Of a stretch of 21,137 bases of DNA, positions 1 through 5,262 are shown piece after piece. Numbering within the stretch: the stretch's first letter is position 1; each line of letters starts with the position of its first letter. The position numbers and the translations under genes were made by a program. Below the pieces are notes generated by a model. That model did no database searches and was not told the origin of the DNA. It was given only the letters and a program-made list of their open reading frames with translations. The DNA comes from a virus: positions 1-21,137 of the IMG/VR virus record IMGVR_UViG_3300020162_000365. One strand, given 5' to 3'.

Positions 1-13
1 CTTGCTCCTATAC

Positions 14-96
14 TTATCCACAATTTTTAAGTTATTTCCCTATTTTTCCGAGTTATCCACAGGTTATCCACAGAAGTTATCCCCATTTTATCCACA
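14..96. other. DnaA-box array, candidate replication origin or DnaA-binding site
   Basis: Four perfect copies of the 9-mer TTATCCACA lie at 14-22, 53-61, 64-72 and 88-96, plus a one-mismatch copy TTATCCCCA at 77-85. All have the same orientation, and the last four are spaced 11, 13 and 11 bp start to start, close to one helical turn. TTATNCACA is the canonical bacterial DnaA box, so the host initiator should bind here. The flank at 97-110 is AT-rich and could unwind. The array could be a phage origin, a DnaA-titrating site or a DnaA-controlled regulatory site. An open frame of 38 codons on the minus strand (143 down to 27) runs through the boxes. Apart from that frame I see nothing else in 97-155. 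Confidence 0.75.
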
Positions 97-155
97 AAAT
101 ATTTTCTTTGTTGCATCATGCTTGATTGATAACGATTAGTCATAGCTTGTACCTA

Positions 156-593
156 TTACCTTGTCATGTTGTTACATATTCTTATGTAGTCATCACCAGT
201 GTATTCAGTAATGCCATGCGCTGTGTAGTGTAGGTATTTGCCTTTGCTTTCGTCTTGCGTTTTTAGCGTGTGGCATGGCGTACATAAGGATTGGAATAGG
301 TTTACTTTGAAGGCATCGGCATCACGCCTGTGTGGGAACACATGGTCAACTGTATTTGCTGCCGTAATTTTGCCCTCGATGTAGCATTTGGCGCATAAAG
401 GATTTTTGCTTAGTTGCCTTGTACGGATGTTAGCCCATGCTTTCTGTCCATATAGTTTACTGTTAGCTTTACCCTTGTCTGTTATGCCGCCGCCATGCTC
501 AACGCAATAAGCAGACCGATTGGTCTTAGGGTTGCGGCATTGGTACTCTTTACATTCAATATTAAGTGGTGCTACTGGCATAACCCACGCCAT
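156..593 (-). CDS. HNH endonuclease
   Basis: This 145-residue protein reads as an HNH-family nuclease, a metal-dependent DNA-cleaving fold common beside phage packaging genes. The core is visible: a CxxC pair at C67/C70, the VDH motif with D83-H84, N98 in the central helix, and a second pair C104/C107 followed by H108. A further Cys pair near residues 14-19 and C30/H33 may bind another zinc. It is the last gene of the leftward operon and overlaps the preceding gene by 22 nt. The start at 593 has no good Shine-Dalgarno sequence; an in-frame ATG at 581 is an alternative. Small free-standing HNH proteins can be homing endonucleases or packaging cofactors; the sequence does not decide which. Family sure, role unsure. 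Confidence 0.85.
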   Translation of the reverse strand: MAWVMPVAPLNIECKEYQCRNPKTNRSAYCVEHGGGITDKGKANSKLYGQKAWANIRTRQLSKNPLCAKCYIEGKITAANTVDHVFPHRRDADAFKVNLFQSLCTPCHTLKTQDESKGKYLHYTAHGITEYTGDDYIRICNNMTR

Positions 594-850
594 TCAAGCG
601 TTTGGAAATAACTATTATGACAATCAACCCTAACTTTAAATGCTTCATCAGGCGTTGATGATATTAGTTTCCATTTCTTGCCATTCCAATAGCTGAAGTG
701 CGCGAATCCAAATGTAGATCGGCGTTCATACACGCCAATATGGACAGGTTTAATCCTGCCATCAAACCATGTTGTCAGTGTCATATCTTGTCTTATCTTA
801 TATTGTGTTTTATTCGGCAGCAGGTTCTTCAGTGATTGCAATAGGTTCAT
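572..850 (-). CDS. conserved small phage protein, function unknown
   Basis: The product is about 92 residues. The conserved-looking part is the C-terminal 70 residues, with a WFDG...KPVHIGVYERR stretch, a YWNGKKWK segment and a final LEWRGL. It resembles small phage proteins I have seen with a W-x-DG...P...GVY plan, but no function is known to me. The start is uncertain. ATG 850 has a good GAGG Shine-Dalgarno sequence 6 nt upstream and is chosen, giving 41 nt of overlap with the previous gene. ATG 862 lies just upstream without such a site. ATG 784 would remove the overlap but has only a weak AAGACAAG site. No membrane segment or signal peptide is seen. Confidence 0.65.
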   Translation of the reverse strand: MNLLQSLKNLLPNKTQYKIRQDMTLTTWFDGRIKPVHIGVYERRSTFGFAHFSYWNGKKWKLISSTPDEAFKVRVDCHNSYFQTLEWRGLCQ

Positions 851-1061
851 TGATAACCTCAATTGGTGCGCTGTTCTTTAATTGCAGCAAATTGTTTAAT
901 TGCTCTAGTGCAACATATTCAGCCGTATCTGATTTAGCTTTCTTTAATGCGGCAGCAACTTCTTTAGCGTCTAGCGTGTTTATGTATCCGGCAGCAGCTT
1001 GTGCTAATGATTGGTAAGTGGTTGTTAAATGTTTAATCGCATCGTCTAATTGTTTGCTCAT
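810..1061 (-). CDS. small hypothetical protein
   Basis: This 83-residue protein is not recognised. Residues 1-60 are Ala-, Leu- and Lys-rich and should be helical, possibly a short coiled coil. The C-terminus is acidic and Pro/Glu-rich (EPIAITEEPAAE). The start at 1061 is well supported by AAGGAATAATT before the ATG. It sits 9 nt downstream of the DUF5856-like gene and its 3' end overlaps the next gene, so it is part of the leftward operon. No catalytic motif, Cys pair or membrane segment is visible. Confidence 0.6.
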   Translation of the reverse strand: MSKQLDDAIKHLTTTYQSLAQAAAGYINTLDAKEVAAALKKAKSDTAEYVALEQLNNLLQLKNSAPIEVINEPIAITEEPAAE

Positions 1062-1070
1062 AATTATTCC

Positions 1071-1472
1071 TTATTTAAAACGTCTAAGTTTGTACATTGT
1101 TGAATCGATCAAATCAGCAATCGCATCAACTAAATTTTGAACTTCTGATATATCCCCAAACATTGCGCGACCAGTTGCTAACTTTACATTTAAATATTCC
1201 ATGTAAGCCAATGGTGTCATTTGTTCGTATGCTTCCATATCTACAGGAAAGCCACGCAAGATAATGCTTGTCTTGCCTTGATATGCTTCAATAACTTGGT
1301 CAATCAATTCAGGTATTTCACTGTAATATTCGCCCAATGCTTGATGGGCAGCATACGATTCTGTCTGCCAATGCATAATATGGGTAACGGTTGCGCTATG
1401 CAGCAAACACATTACCAAATCCGTTAACGATTCATCTTCTACAGCTTCTTTACCAATTTTATATGTAACCAT
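1071..1472 (-). CDS. DUF5856-like, ferritin/Dps-like helical protein
   Basis: From ATG 1472 the product is 133 residues. This start is preferred over 1508 because AAGGAATAACA stands right before it and it leaves a 2-nt gap to the upstream gene. The segment with LLHSATVTHIMHWQT followed by SYAAHQALGEYYSEIPELID (about residues 24-58) matches the phage DUF5856 family as I remember it. That family has a Dps/ferritin-like first helix pair with conserved His, Trp and acidic residues (H31, H34, H43, E48 here). What the family does in phages is unknown; metal binding or DNA protection is inference from the fold. The C-terminal third has a second helical pair ending in a basic tail. Confidence 0.7.
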   Translation of the reverse strand: MVTYKIGKEAVEDESLTDLVMCLLHSATVTHIMHWQTESYAAHQALGEYYSEIPELIDQVIEAYQGKTSIILRGFPVDMEAYEQMTPLAYMEYLNVKLATGRAMFGDISEVQNLVDAIADLIDSTMYKLRRFK

Positions 1473-1474
1473 TG

Positions 1475-1765
1475 TTATTCCTTTGTTTGATTCAGTATTT
1501 CTAGCCATGCTGATTCAGGCGAATTTACCACAGCAACTTGCCCTTTCCAATCATAATGCCAAATGCGTTGCTCTGGTGTTAAATTTTGCGCTGATAACGG
1601 TTTTGCTCCATCTTTTAATTCCAAAAGAATGTTTTTACCACGATAACCGCATACTAAATCGGGAAAACCTTTACCAGTAGCACTAGTAATGCTTACAGAC
1701 ACGCCTTTATCACGCAAAAATCGCACAATTTGCTTTTGATTGTCATCTATTCGGGCGATTCTCAT
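1475..1765 (-). CDS. VRR-NUC domain nuclease
   Basis: This 96-residue protein is a minimal VRR-NUC (PD-(D/E)xK) nuclease. The catalytic triad is visible: D36 in GKGFPDLV, then E49 and K51 in LLELKDG, followed by the usual LTPEQ (residues 62-66) and GQVAVV strand (75-80). Stand-alone phage VRR-NUC proteins are structure-specific nucleases, thought to process replication or recombination intermediates such as Holliday or flap structures. The length is typical for the phage form. It overlaps the small Cys protein upstream by 23 nt, and GGAT precedes the start by 8 nt. It fits an early operon that also makes the initiator and loader. The exact substrate cannot be read from sequence. Confidence 0.85.
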   Translation of the reverse strand: MRIARIDDNQKQIVRFLRDKGVSVSITSATGKGFPDLVCGYRGKNILLELKDGAKPLSAQNLTPEQRIWHYDWKGQVAVVNSPESAWLEILNQTKE

Positions 1766-1943
1766 ACCATTTTATCCTTTTTTCAATCTTTTCCTGTTCC
1801 GTTTCTAAGTACATTTGGCAGGCATGATCTTTAATTAGTGCGTAAAACGTGGTGAACTTTTCTTTCATACATCTACCCAAACCAACCTGTGCATGACTTG
1901 GGTAAGCCTTGATTGATATATGTTCACAGTTAATGCATTTCAC
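1743..1943 (-). CDS. small Cys-containing phage protein, possible zinc knuckle
   Basis: The 66-residue product begins MKCINCEH and has further Cys at about positions 25 and 42, so C3, C6, C25 and C42 could form a zinc site. The C-terminal third is a charged helix (KIEKRIKWYENR). Proteins of this plan, with an N-terminal CxxC, a Gly-x-Gly-x-C motif, a later Cys and a terminal KWxE helix, occur beside phage replication and methyltransferase genes in my memory, without assigned function. It overlaps the end of the methyltransferase by 14 nt and the nuclease start by 23 nt, which suggests translational coupling. Only a weak AAGTG-type ribosome site is seen. Confidence 0.7.
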   Translation of the reverse strand: MKCINCEHISIKAYPSHAQVGLGRCMKEKFTTFYALIKDHACQMYLETEQEKIEKRIKWYENRPNR

Positions 1944-2742
1944 TTAAAATTTTCCATGCTGTAGCGGCACATAATGGCACTTGGGCGTTTCCAATGGCTT
2001 TAAGTCTGTCCACCCTAGCGGAAACCCCATTAGCCATTCGACCCACGTTGGGTTCAAACTGCCACCAACTGCGTTCGGAAGCGTATCCAATGGATTGCCC
2101 TTCCGTTCCTGTCTGCCTGCACCGCTTTGCCCTTTGTAATCTCGCGTAGTTGGCGTAGGGAAATTCTTTACTTGCGTTGCCAATCCATCGCCACTTTTTT
2201 TGCTGATTCCCTTTTGATTGTAATTCCCATGCACTGTCGGCGTTGCCCATAAATTTTGAAACAATCCATATTCTGTCGCGCTTATGGTTTGCGCCGATGT
2301 CGGCAGCAGATATAACCCCCCACCGACTGTCATACCCCATTGCGGTAAGGTCTGCAAGGATTCGTTCAAGTCCTCTAGTAACGAGCATTGGACTGTTCTC
2401 CACAAATGTGAATCGCGGTCTAACTTCCCCAATAATACGCGACATTTCTCGCCACATTCCTGATCTTTCTCCTTCAAGACCATCGCCGTTCCCTGCGACT
2501 GATATATCTTGGCATGGAAACCCGCCAGATATAACGTCAACAATTCCTCGCCATTTTGTTGCATCAAAGGTTTGTACGTCATCCCAAATCGGGAAAGGCG
2601 CGAGTAATCCATCATTTTGTCGGGCGCACAATATGCTTGCTGGGTATGCTTCCCACTCAACGGCGCAGATTGTTCGCCATCCGAGTAATTTTCCCCCAAG
2701 TATTCCGCCACCAATGCCTGCGAATAGAGCCAACTCATTCAT
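1930..2742 (-). CDS. dcm: DNA (cytosine-5)-methyltransferase
   Basis: This 270-residue enzyme should transfer methyl groups from S-adenosylmethionine to C5 of cytosine. The family motifs appear in order: FAGIGG (7-12, SAM binding), GGFPCQ (73-78, catalytic C77), ENSP (115-118, motif VI), KRDRIWIV (154-161, motif VIII) and AIGNAQVP (249-256, motif X). The stretch ENSPML..RGL is usual for the phage branch, so the S in motif VI is not a defect. The target-recognition part is short (about 165-235), as in small phage enzymes. Its likely role is protection of phage DNA from host restriction; no partner restriction gene is seen. AAGGA lies 8 nt before the ATG. Almost the whole gene is overlapped by a second open frame in +1. 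Confidence 0.93.
   Translation of the reverse strand: MNELALFAGIGGGILGGKLLGWRTICAVEWEAYPASILCARQNDGLLAPFPIWDDVQTFDATKWRGIVDVISGGFPCQDISVAGNGDGLEGERSGMWREMSRIIGEVRPRFTFVENSPMLVTRGLERILADLTAMGYDSRWGVISAADIGANHKRDRIWIVSKFMGNADSAWELQSKGNQQKKWRWIGNASKEFPYANYARLQRAKRCRQTGTEGQSIGYASERSWWQFEPNVGRMANGVSARVDRLKAIGNAQVPLCAATAWKILSEMH
1944..2738 (-). CDS. overlapping-frame protein nested in the methyltransferase gene
   Basis: This 264-codon frame lies wholly inside the methyltransferase gene in the +1 frame. Its ATG is 4 nt downstream of the methyltransferase ATG (shared string ATGAATG), and AAGGG sits 7 nt upstream of it. The protein looks ordered: SRLSRFGMTYKPL (46-58), CSLLEDLNESLQTLPQWG (118-135), two ATPT/PTPT-type motifs (LWATPTVHGNY at 163-173, FPTPTTRDYKG at 193-203) and NPTWVEWLMGFPLGW (229-243). 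I believe I have seen this motif set in uncharacterised phage proteins beside or overlapping such methyltransferases, but cannot verify that here. No known catalytic site is recognised. A modifier or partner of the methyltransferase is inference. It could be a non-expressed frame, though its length and motif density argue against that. Confidence 0.65.
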   Translation of the reverse strand: MSWLYSQALVAEYLGENYSDGEQSAPLSGKHTQQAYCAPDKMMDYSRLSRFGMTYKPLMQQNGEELLTLYLAGFHAKIYQSQGTAMVLKEKDQECGEKCRVLLGKLDRDSHLWRTVQCSLLEDLNESLQTLPQWGMTVGGGLYLLPTSAQTISATEYGLFQNLWATPTVHGNYNQKGISKKSGDGLATQVKNFPTPTTRDYKGQSGAGRQERKGNPLDTLPNAVGGSLNPTWVEWLMGFPLGWTDLKPLETPKCHYVPLQHGKF

Positions 2743-2753
2743 AAGCCCTTTCC

Positions 2754-3443
2754 TTAATAATCTTTAGCGGCAAGCGCATCCTTTGCCATGCTTAACTGAA
2801 TGTGTGTCAATGTCTTATCGCCATCTTTATGCCGTTGCATTATCTTTTTAGCCCATAGTTTGTGGTCTGTTTTAGATTCCTGCTTTTTGATTATCTGCGT
2901 TTCTGCCAGATACTTGTCGGCAACATCCTTTGTCGCTTGCGTAACGGGCGCAGGTAGGGCAATCTGCGCTTTGGGTATATCAGACCATTGACCCTTGTTT
3001 ATTTCCTCGTCTAATGCCCTTTCCCATCGTGATTTGATGTTGCTATACGTCTGGTTCTTTAAATCAAACGCGCCAACCTTAACCGATGCCCAAAATATAG
3101 CCGGATGTGACCATTCGCCCATTTCACCTTTGTCACGCGCCACTACACCGTTCACTGCTTCATAGTAAGCAGCAACCGAATCAATCTTAATGCGGCATAA
3201 GTTTATAAATTGCGGCAATGTTGGGCAATACTCTTGGTTGACCAGTGAATTTGCACCTTTAACAATTTCATCACGCGATAGTTTAGATAGTTCCTGTGTC
3301 CATACTGCTTTTACCTGATTCAAATCTGAATCGCCCCACATCAATCTAAACTTATTGCCGTAAAAATTAGCCATCTTTATGAATAAGGCATCAATCCATG
3401 ATGTAGGGATTTGATTAGTCTGCATTGATTGTATATTGCTCAT
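2754..3443 (-). CDS. replication protein P-like helicase loader
   Basis: The 229-residue protein resembles lambda P and relatives, which recruit the host DnaB helicase to the initiator at the phage origin. The recognisable block is the segment with FYGNKFRLMWGD followed by WTQELSKLSRDEIVKGANSL and CPTLPQFINLCR (about residues 28-85). The C-terminal part is helical, Lys-rich and variable, as usual. The start at 3443 has AAGGG 8 nt upstream and overlaps the initiator gene by 29 nt, the same O-P order as in lambdoid phages. The methyltransferase follows 11 nt downstream. The alternative role, a generic phage replication protein with another helicase partner, cannot be excluded. Confidence 0.75.
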   Translation of the reverse strand: MSNIQSMQTNQIPTSWIDALFIKMANFYGNKFRLMWGDSDLNQVKAVWTQELSKLSRDEIVKGANSLVNQEYCPTLPQFINLCRIKIDSVAAYYEAVNGVVARDKGEMGEWSHPAIFWASVKVGAFDLKNQTYSNIKSRWERALDEEINKGQWSDIPKAQIALPAPVTQATKDVADKYLAETQIIKKQESKTDHKLWAKKIMQRHKDGDKTLTHIQLSMAKDALAAKDY

Positions 3444-4167
3444 CTTTTACGCCCTTCCCATAAAGTTGTTCATAAAATTCCCTTGCTTTACGATCTTTTT
3501 CTGTTTCTACAGGTTTTGATTCAGTAATTTCATCATCCCAACATTTTTGGTTAAGCCATGTTGCCGGATGTTTTCTGTATTTCTTGTCAGGCGTGTTTCT
3601 TACATAAGCATAAACGGCATGAAGTATTGTTGAAAGCAAAGCATCATCAACACCAATTTGTTTCCATGCTTTTTGTGCCATTGGTTTTGATTTCTTATGA
3701 TCGTATGCAGACCAAAAATCTTCAAAGCCTAAAAGAGTATCTTTATTATTATTCTTTATTCCTAATTCATTATTAATAATTCTTAATTCTTTATTAGTTA
3801 TTAGGGTTATGTCTGGGTTATCAGAATTAACCGACTGGGTTTCTTTCACTTTCTTAGGTCTGCCGCCTTTCTTACCATTGTTTTTATTGGTATTTCCTTT
3901 GGCGTGATACTCGATTATTTTTAAATCACAATGTTTTTGATGCCAACCATCATCATGCAATTCAAAAAATTCATTAAGAATCTGCGCGACAATTTCAGAA
4001 TATTCTGTAAGGCGTAACCTACGAATAACCGAATGGGTTTCTGTTGGGATAGGTGATTCTGTATCGTAATAAAAGTTTATTAAGCGGAAATAAACCGCTT
4101 CTTCAATTAACGATAAATGGGAAGTATGAAGATGCCAAACGGCAATCTCAAATTTGTAGTAATGCAT
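3415..4167 (-). CDS. O-like replication initiator with DUF1376 N-terminal domain
   Basis: From ATG 4167 the product is 250 residues. Residues 1-85 match DUF1376 (YdaU-type): MHYYKFEIAVWHLHTSHLSL, then YFRLINFYYD and a winged-helix-like region. Residues 97-108 are a basic linker (GKKGGRPKKVK), then a low-complexity Asn/Ile/Lys linker at 120-142. Residues 148-215 carry FWSAYDHKKSKPMAQKAWKQI and KHPATWLNQKCWDDE, typical of the C-terminus of phage O-type replication proteins. It should bind the phage origin and recruit the P-like loader encoded next. The start was chosen because AAAGG lies 5 nt upstream and the DUF1376 match begins there; the frame is open upstream to a GTG at 4254. It has its own promoter and a structured leader. 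Confidence 0.8.
   Translation of the reverse strand: MHYYKFEIAVWHLHTSHLSLIEEAVYFRLINFYYDTESPIPTETHSVIRRLRLTEYSEIVAQILNEFFELHDDGWHQKHCDLKIIEYHAKGNTNKNNGKKGGRPKKVKETQSVNSDNPDITLITNKELRIINNELGIKNNNKDTLLGFEDFWSAYDHKKSKPMAQKAWKQIGVDDALLSTILHAVYAYVRNTPDKKYRKHPATWLNQKCWDDEITESKPVETEKDRKAREFYEQLYGKGVKDEQYTINAD
3741..3802. repeat. AT-rich tract with short direct repeats inside the initiator gene
   Basis: About 62 bp with only about eight G or C, encoding the low-complexity linker of the O-like protein. It contains ATTCTTTATT twice (3751-3760 and 3786-3795) and related TAATTC blocks between. In lambda the origin lies in the middle of gene O next to an AT-rich tract, so this is a possible unwinding element. 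It could equally be only the coding of a flexible linker. Confidence 0.45.
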
Positions 4168-4267
4168 TAATGCCTTTCTCATGGAATTGTCAATTCCGGC
4201 ACTCACAAAATAAATCAAGGCAGAGCGGTGAGAAATCGCCTTTTCGGGTTGCACTCCCTAGCCTTCA
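4168..4267 (-). ncRNA. candidate structured leader RNA upstream of the replication operon
   Basis: A promoter at 4273-4301 should start RNA near 4266-4268, leaving about 100 nt before the initiator ATG at 4167. In the leader, UGCCUU (4222-4217) can pair with upstream AAGGCG (4242-4237, one G-U pair) or with AAGGCA (4176-4171), which contains the Shine-Dalgarno core of the initiator gene. The first pairing forms a hairpin with a 14-nt loop followed by a U-rich run; the second would hide the ribosome site. Between them lies the 15-bp dyad GGAATTGACAATTCC (4197-4183), and GCATTAATGC (4173-4164) overlaps the start codon. This resembles a translational or transcriptional attenuator. The frame is also open and codes an Ash-like peptide. 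Inference from pairing only. Confidence 0.4.
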
Positions 4268-4272
4268 TCGTC

Positions 4273-4301
4273 ATTATATCAAGCGACCACGACTATACCA
4301 A
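4273..4301 (-). promoter_or_regulatory. sigma70-type promoter for the replication genes
   Basis: On the minus strand TTGGTA (4301-4296) is followed after 17 nt by a perfect TATAAT (4278-4273). TG stands one base before the -10, an extended -10 element. It overlaps the end of the DUF1364 gene and points at the initiator gene, so replication genes can be expressed apart from the upstream regulators. Confidence 0.6.
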
Positions 4302-4578
4302 GCATAAACATAGCAAGCAAAGTACGTTCAAACCCTTGCTGCCAATAATATAACTTATCTTCTTTGCTCATATTGCCTTGATCTATTGTGGCATGACAGG
4401 CACTACAAGCCCATGCAATATAACAATCATGAGCTTTTAAACTTGTGCCTTTCCCATGTATCAATTGATTAGAATGAGCCGCCACTGTAGTGTCATTATC
4501 GCCATTACATATATAAGGAATTCTTACCATACAGGATTGCCCTTGTGCCGCTTTTAAAAGCCTTTTACTTCGATACAT
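4279..4578 (-). CDS. DUF1364 (YbcO-like) putative nuclease
   Basis: From ATG 4578 the product is 99 residues. The DUF1364 pattern is clear: RLLKAAQGQSCMVRIP (about 6-21), CNG (24-26), TTVAAHSN, then HDCYIAWACSACHATID (about 49-65) with the CxxCH pair. YbcO-type proteins of lambdoid phages have an HNH-related zinc fold and are listed as putative nucleases in the nin/replication region. The position beside O/P-like genes fits. The frame is open upstream to 4731, but that part does not match the family. The chosen start overlaps the HTH gene by 14 nt and lacks a good Shine-Dalgarno sequence, so coupling to the upstream gene is likely. The hydrophobic tail (LLAMFMLGIVVVA) is slightly unusual. Confidence 0.75.
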   Translation of the reverse strand: MYRSKRLLKAAQGQSCMVRIPYICNGDNDTTVAAHSNQLIHGKGTSLKAHDCYIAWACSACHATIDQGNMSKEDKLYYWQQGFERTLLAMFMLGIVVVA

Positions 4579-4798
4579 TGGCACGAATAAACCCCGCAAT
4601 TGTTCTATCGTGCTGATCTTCAAGCAGTGATTCCATCTTGATTGCACCATTACTACCAAACTCGATTGCGGCAGCACTAGCAAACGTAATTTTCTTTTTG
4701 CCAGTACGCAGGCGTGATATTTCAGGCGCACTTATGCCTGATTTGTTTGCCAATCGTTTTGCTGCGCCATGCTGTTTAAGAAATTCATTTAAATCCAT
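4565..4798 (-). CDS. Cro/YdaS-like helix-turn-helix regulator
   Basis: From ATG 4798 the product is 77 residues, the size of Cro or YdaS-type phage regulators. The helix-turn-helix is at about 10-40: HGAAKRLANKSGISAPEISRL followed by a basic RTGKKK. The next helix (SAAAIEFGSNGAI) matches the YdaS/Cro pattern. It should bind operator DNA, probably in the divergent region at 5157-5350 or near the replication promoter. The start has AAGGGG 8 nt upstream; the longer frame to 4837 lacks this. It overlaps the winged-helix gene by 14 nt and the DUF1364 gene by 14 nt. YdaS proteins can also act as antitoxin-like regulators, but no toxin gene is seen beside it. Confidence 0.75.
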   Translation of the reverse strand: MDLNEFLKQHGAAKRLANKSGISAPEISRLRTGKKKITFASAAAIEFGSNGAIKMESLLEDQHDRTIAGFIRANVSK

Positions 4799-5156
4799 TT
4801 TCGTAACCCCTTTTGTTTCTAAAAAGTTTAGCTTCATAACCCTTCATTTCAGGCGTAAAAACATTCCTGTAAGCAGGTTGCACCACGTCTTTAGGTTTGT
4901 AATTTCCTTCCATCTTTAGCACCGAATCAATGTGTCCTGCAACATCAGATGTGACCTTGTATTTCTCACCTACCATGTATAAATAACCATGATCTAGCGC
5001 ATTTGTGAAGAATTTATTCATTTCTGCTGTGCTATTTCTGCTGCTTATATTGCCAATTTCTGCAATCACATCGGCATAAGTTGCACCGCCTAATTCGTAA
5101 ATGCATTCCAATAATGTAAACATTTTCATGCTTCTGCGAGGCATTATTCTTGACAT
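4785..5156 (-). CDS. small winged-helix-like protein, first gene of the leftward operon
   Basis: The 123-residue product begins with a basic stretch (MPRRSMKMF) and a helical block, TLLECIYELGGATYADVIAEI, then a second helix and a short beta-hairpin-like segment (GYLYMVGEKYKVT), which together read as a winged helix-turn-helix (about 10-75). The C-terminal 45 residues are basic and likely disordered. I do not recognise the exact family. A DNA-binding regulator, in the place where lambda has cro or cII, is inference from fold and position. The start has AAAGGA 6 nt upstream. It is transcribed from the leftward promoter at 5197-5226 with a leader of about 34 nt. Confidence 0.6.
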   Translation of the reverse strand: MSRIMPRRSMKMFTLLECIYELGGATYADVIAEIGNISSRNSTAEMNKFFTNALDHGYLYMVGEKYKVTSDVAGHIDSVLKMEGNYKPKDVVQPAYRNVFTPEMKGYEAKLFRNKRGYENGFK

Positions 5157-5193
5157 TTTGTTTCCTTTTCATCAATAAAAAAATGATACAAAG

Positions 5194-5226
5194 ACAATTA
5201 TTGTGCATTTTCCATCAAAATAGCAA
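5194..5226 (-). promoter_or_regulatory. leftward early promoter with operator dyad
   Basis: On the minus strand TTGCTA (5226-5221) and AATAAT (5202-5197) are 18 nt apart, a plausible sigma70 promoter for the leftward operon. The -10 lies inside the perfect dyad ACAATTATTGT (5194-5204, 5-bp arms around one base), which is the size and place of a repressor operator. The -35 overlaps one copy of ATCAAAATAG (5214-5223). Confidence 0.45.
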
Positions 5227-5262
5227 GTATTTTTGGAATATTTAAAAAAATGTACAAAATTA

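Noticed and set aside
14-96. CRISPR-like repeat array
   Set aside because: Repeats are 9 bp with 2-4 bp between them, a DnaA-box cluster and not repeat-spacer units.
27-143. 38-codon minus-strand frame through the DnaA boxes
   Set aside because: An AGGT ribosome site exists, but the frame is short and its codons are dictated by repeated DnaA boxes; kept only as a remark in the DnaA entry.
2243-2767. 174-codon frame on the plus strand, antisense to the methyltransferase
   Set aside because: It lies opposite two already overlapping frames, has low-complexity Pro/Ser/Ile composition, no ribosome site before its ATG and runs past the operon boundary. It is best explained as a by-product of the constrained sequence on the other strand.
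4579-4731. Upstream extension of the DUF1364 frame
   Set aside because: The first 51 codons match nothing of the family and lie entirely in the HTH gene; the family match starts at ATG 4578.
4565-4798. Toxin-antitoxin pair (YdaS-like antitoxin)
   Set aside because: The HTH could be YdaS-like, but neither neighbour resembles a YdaT toxin; the neighbours are a winged-helix protein and a DUF1364 protein.
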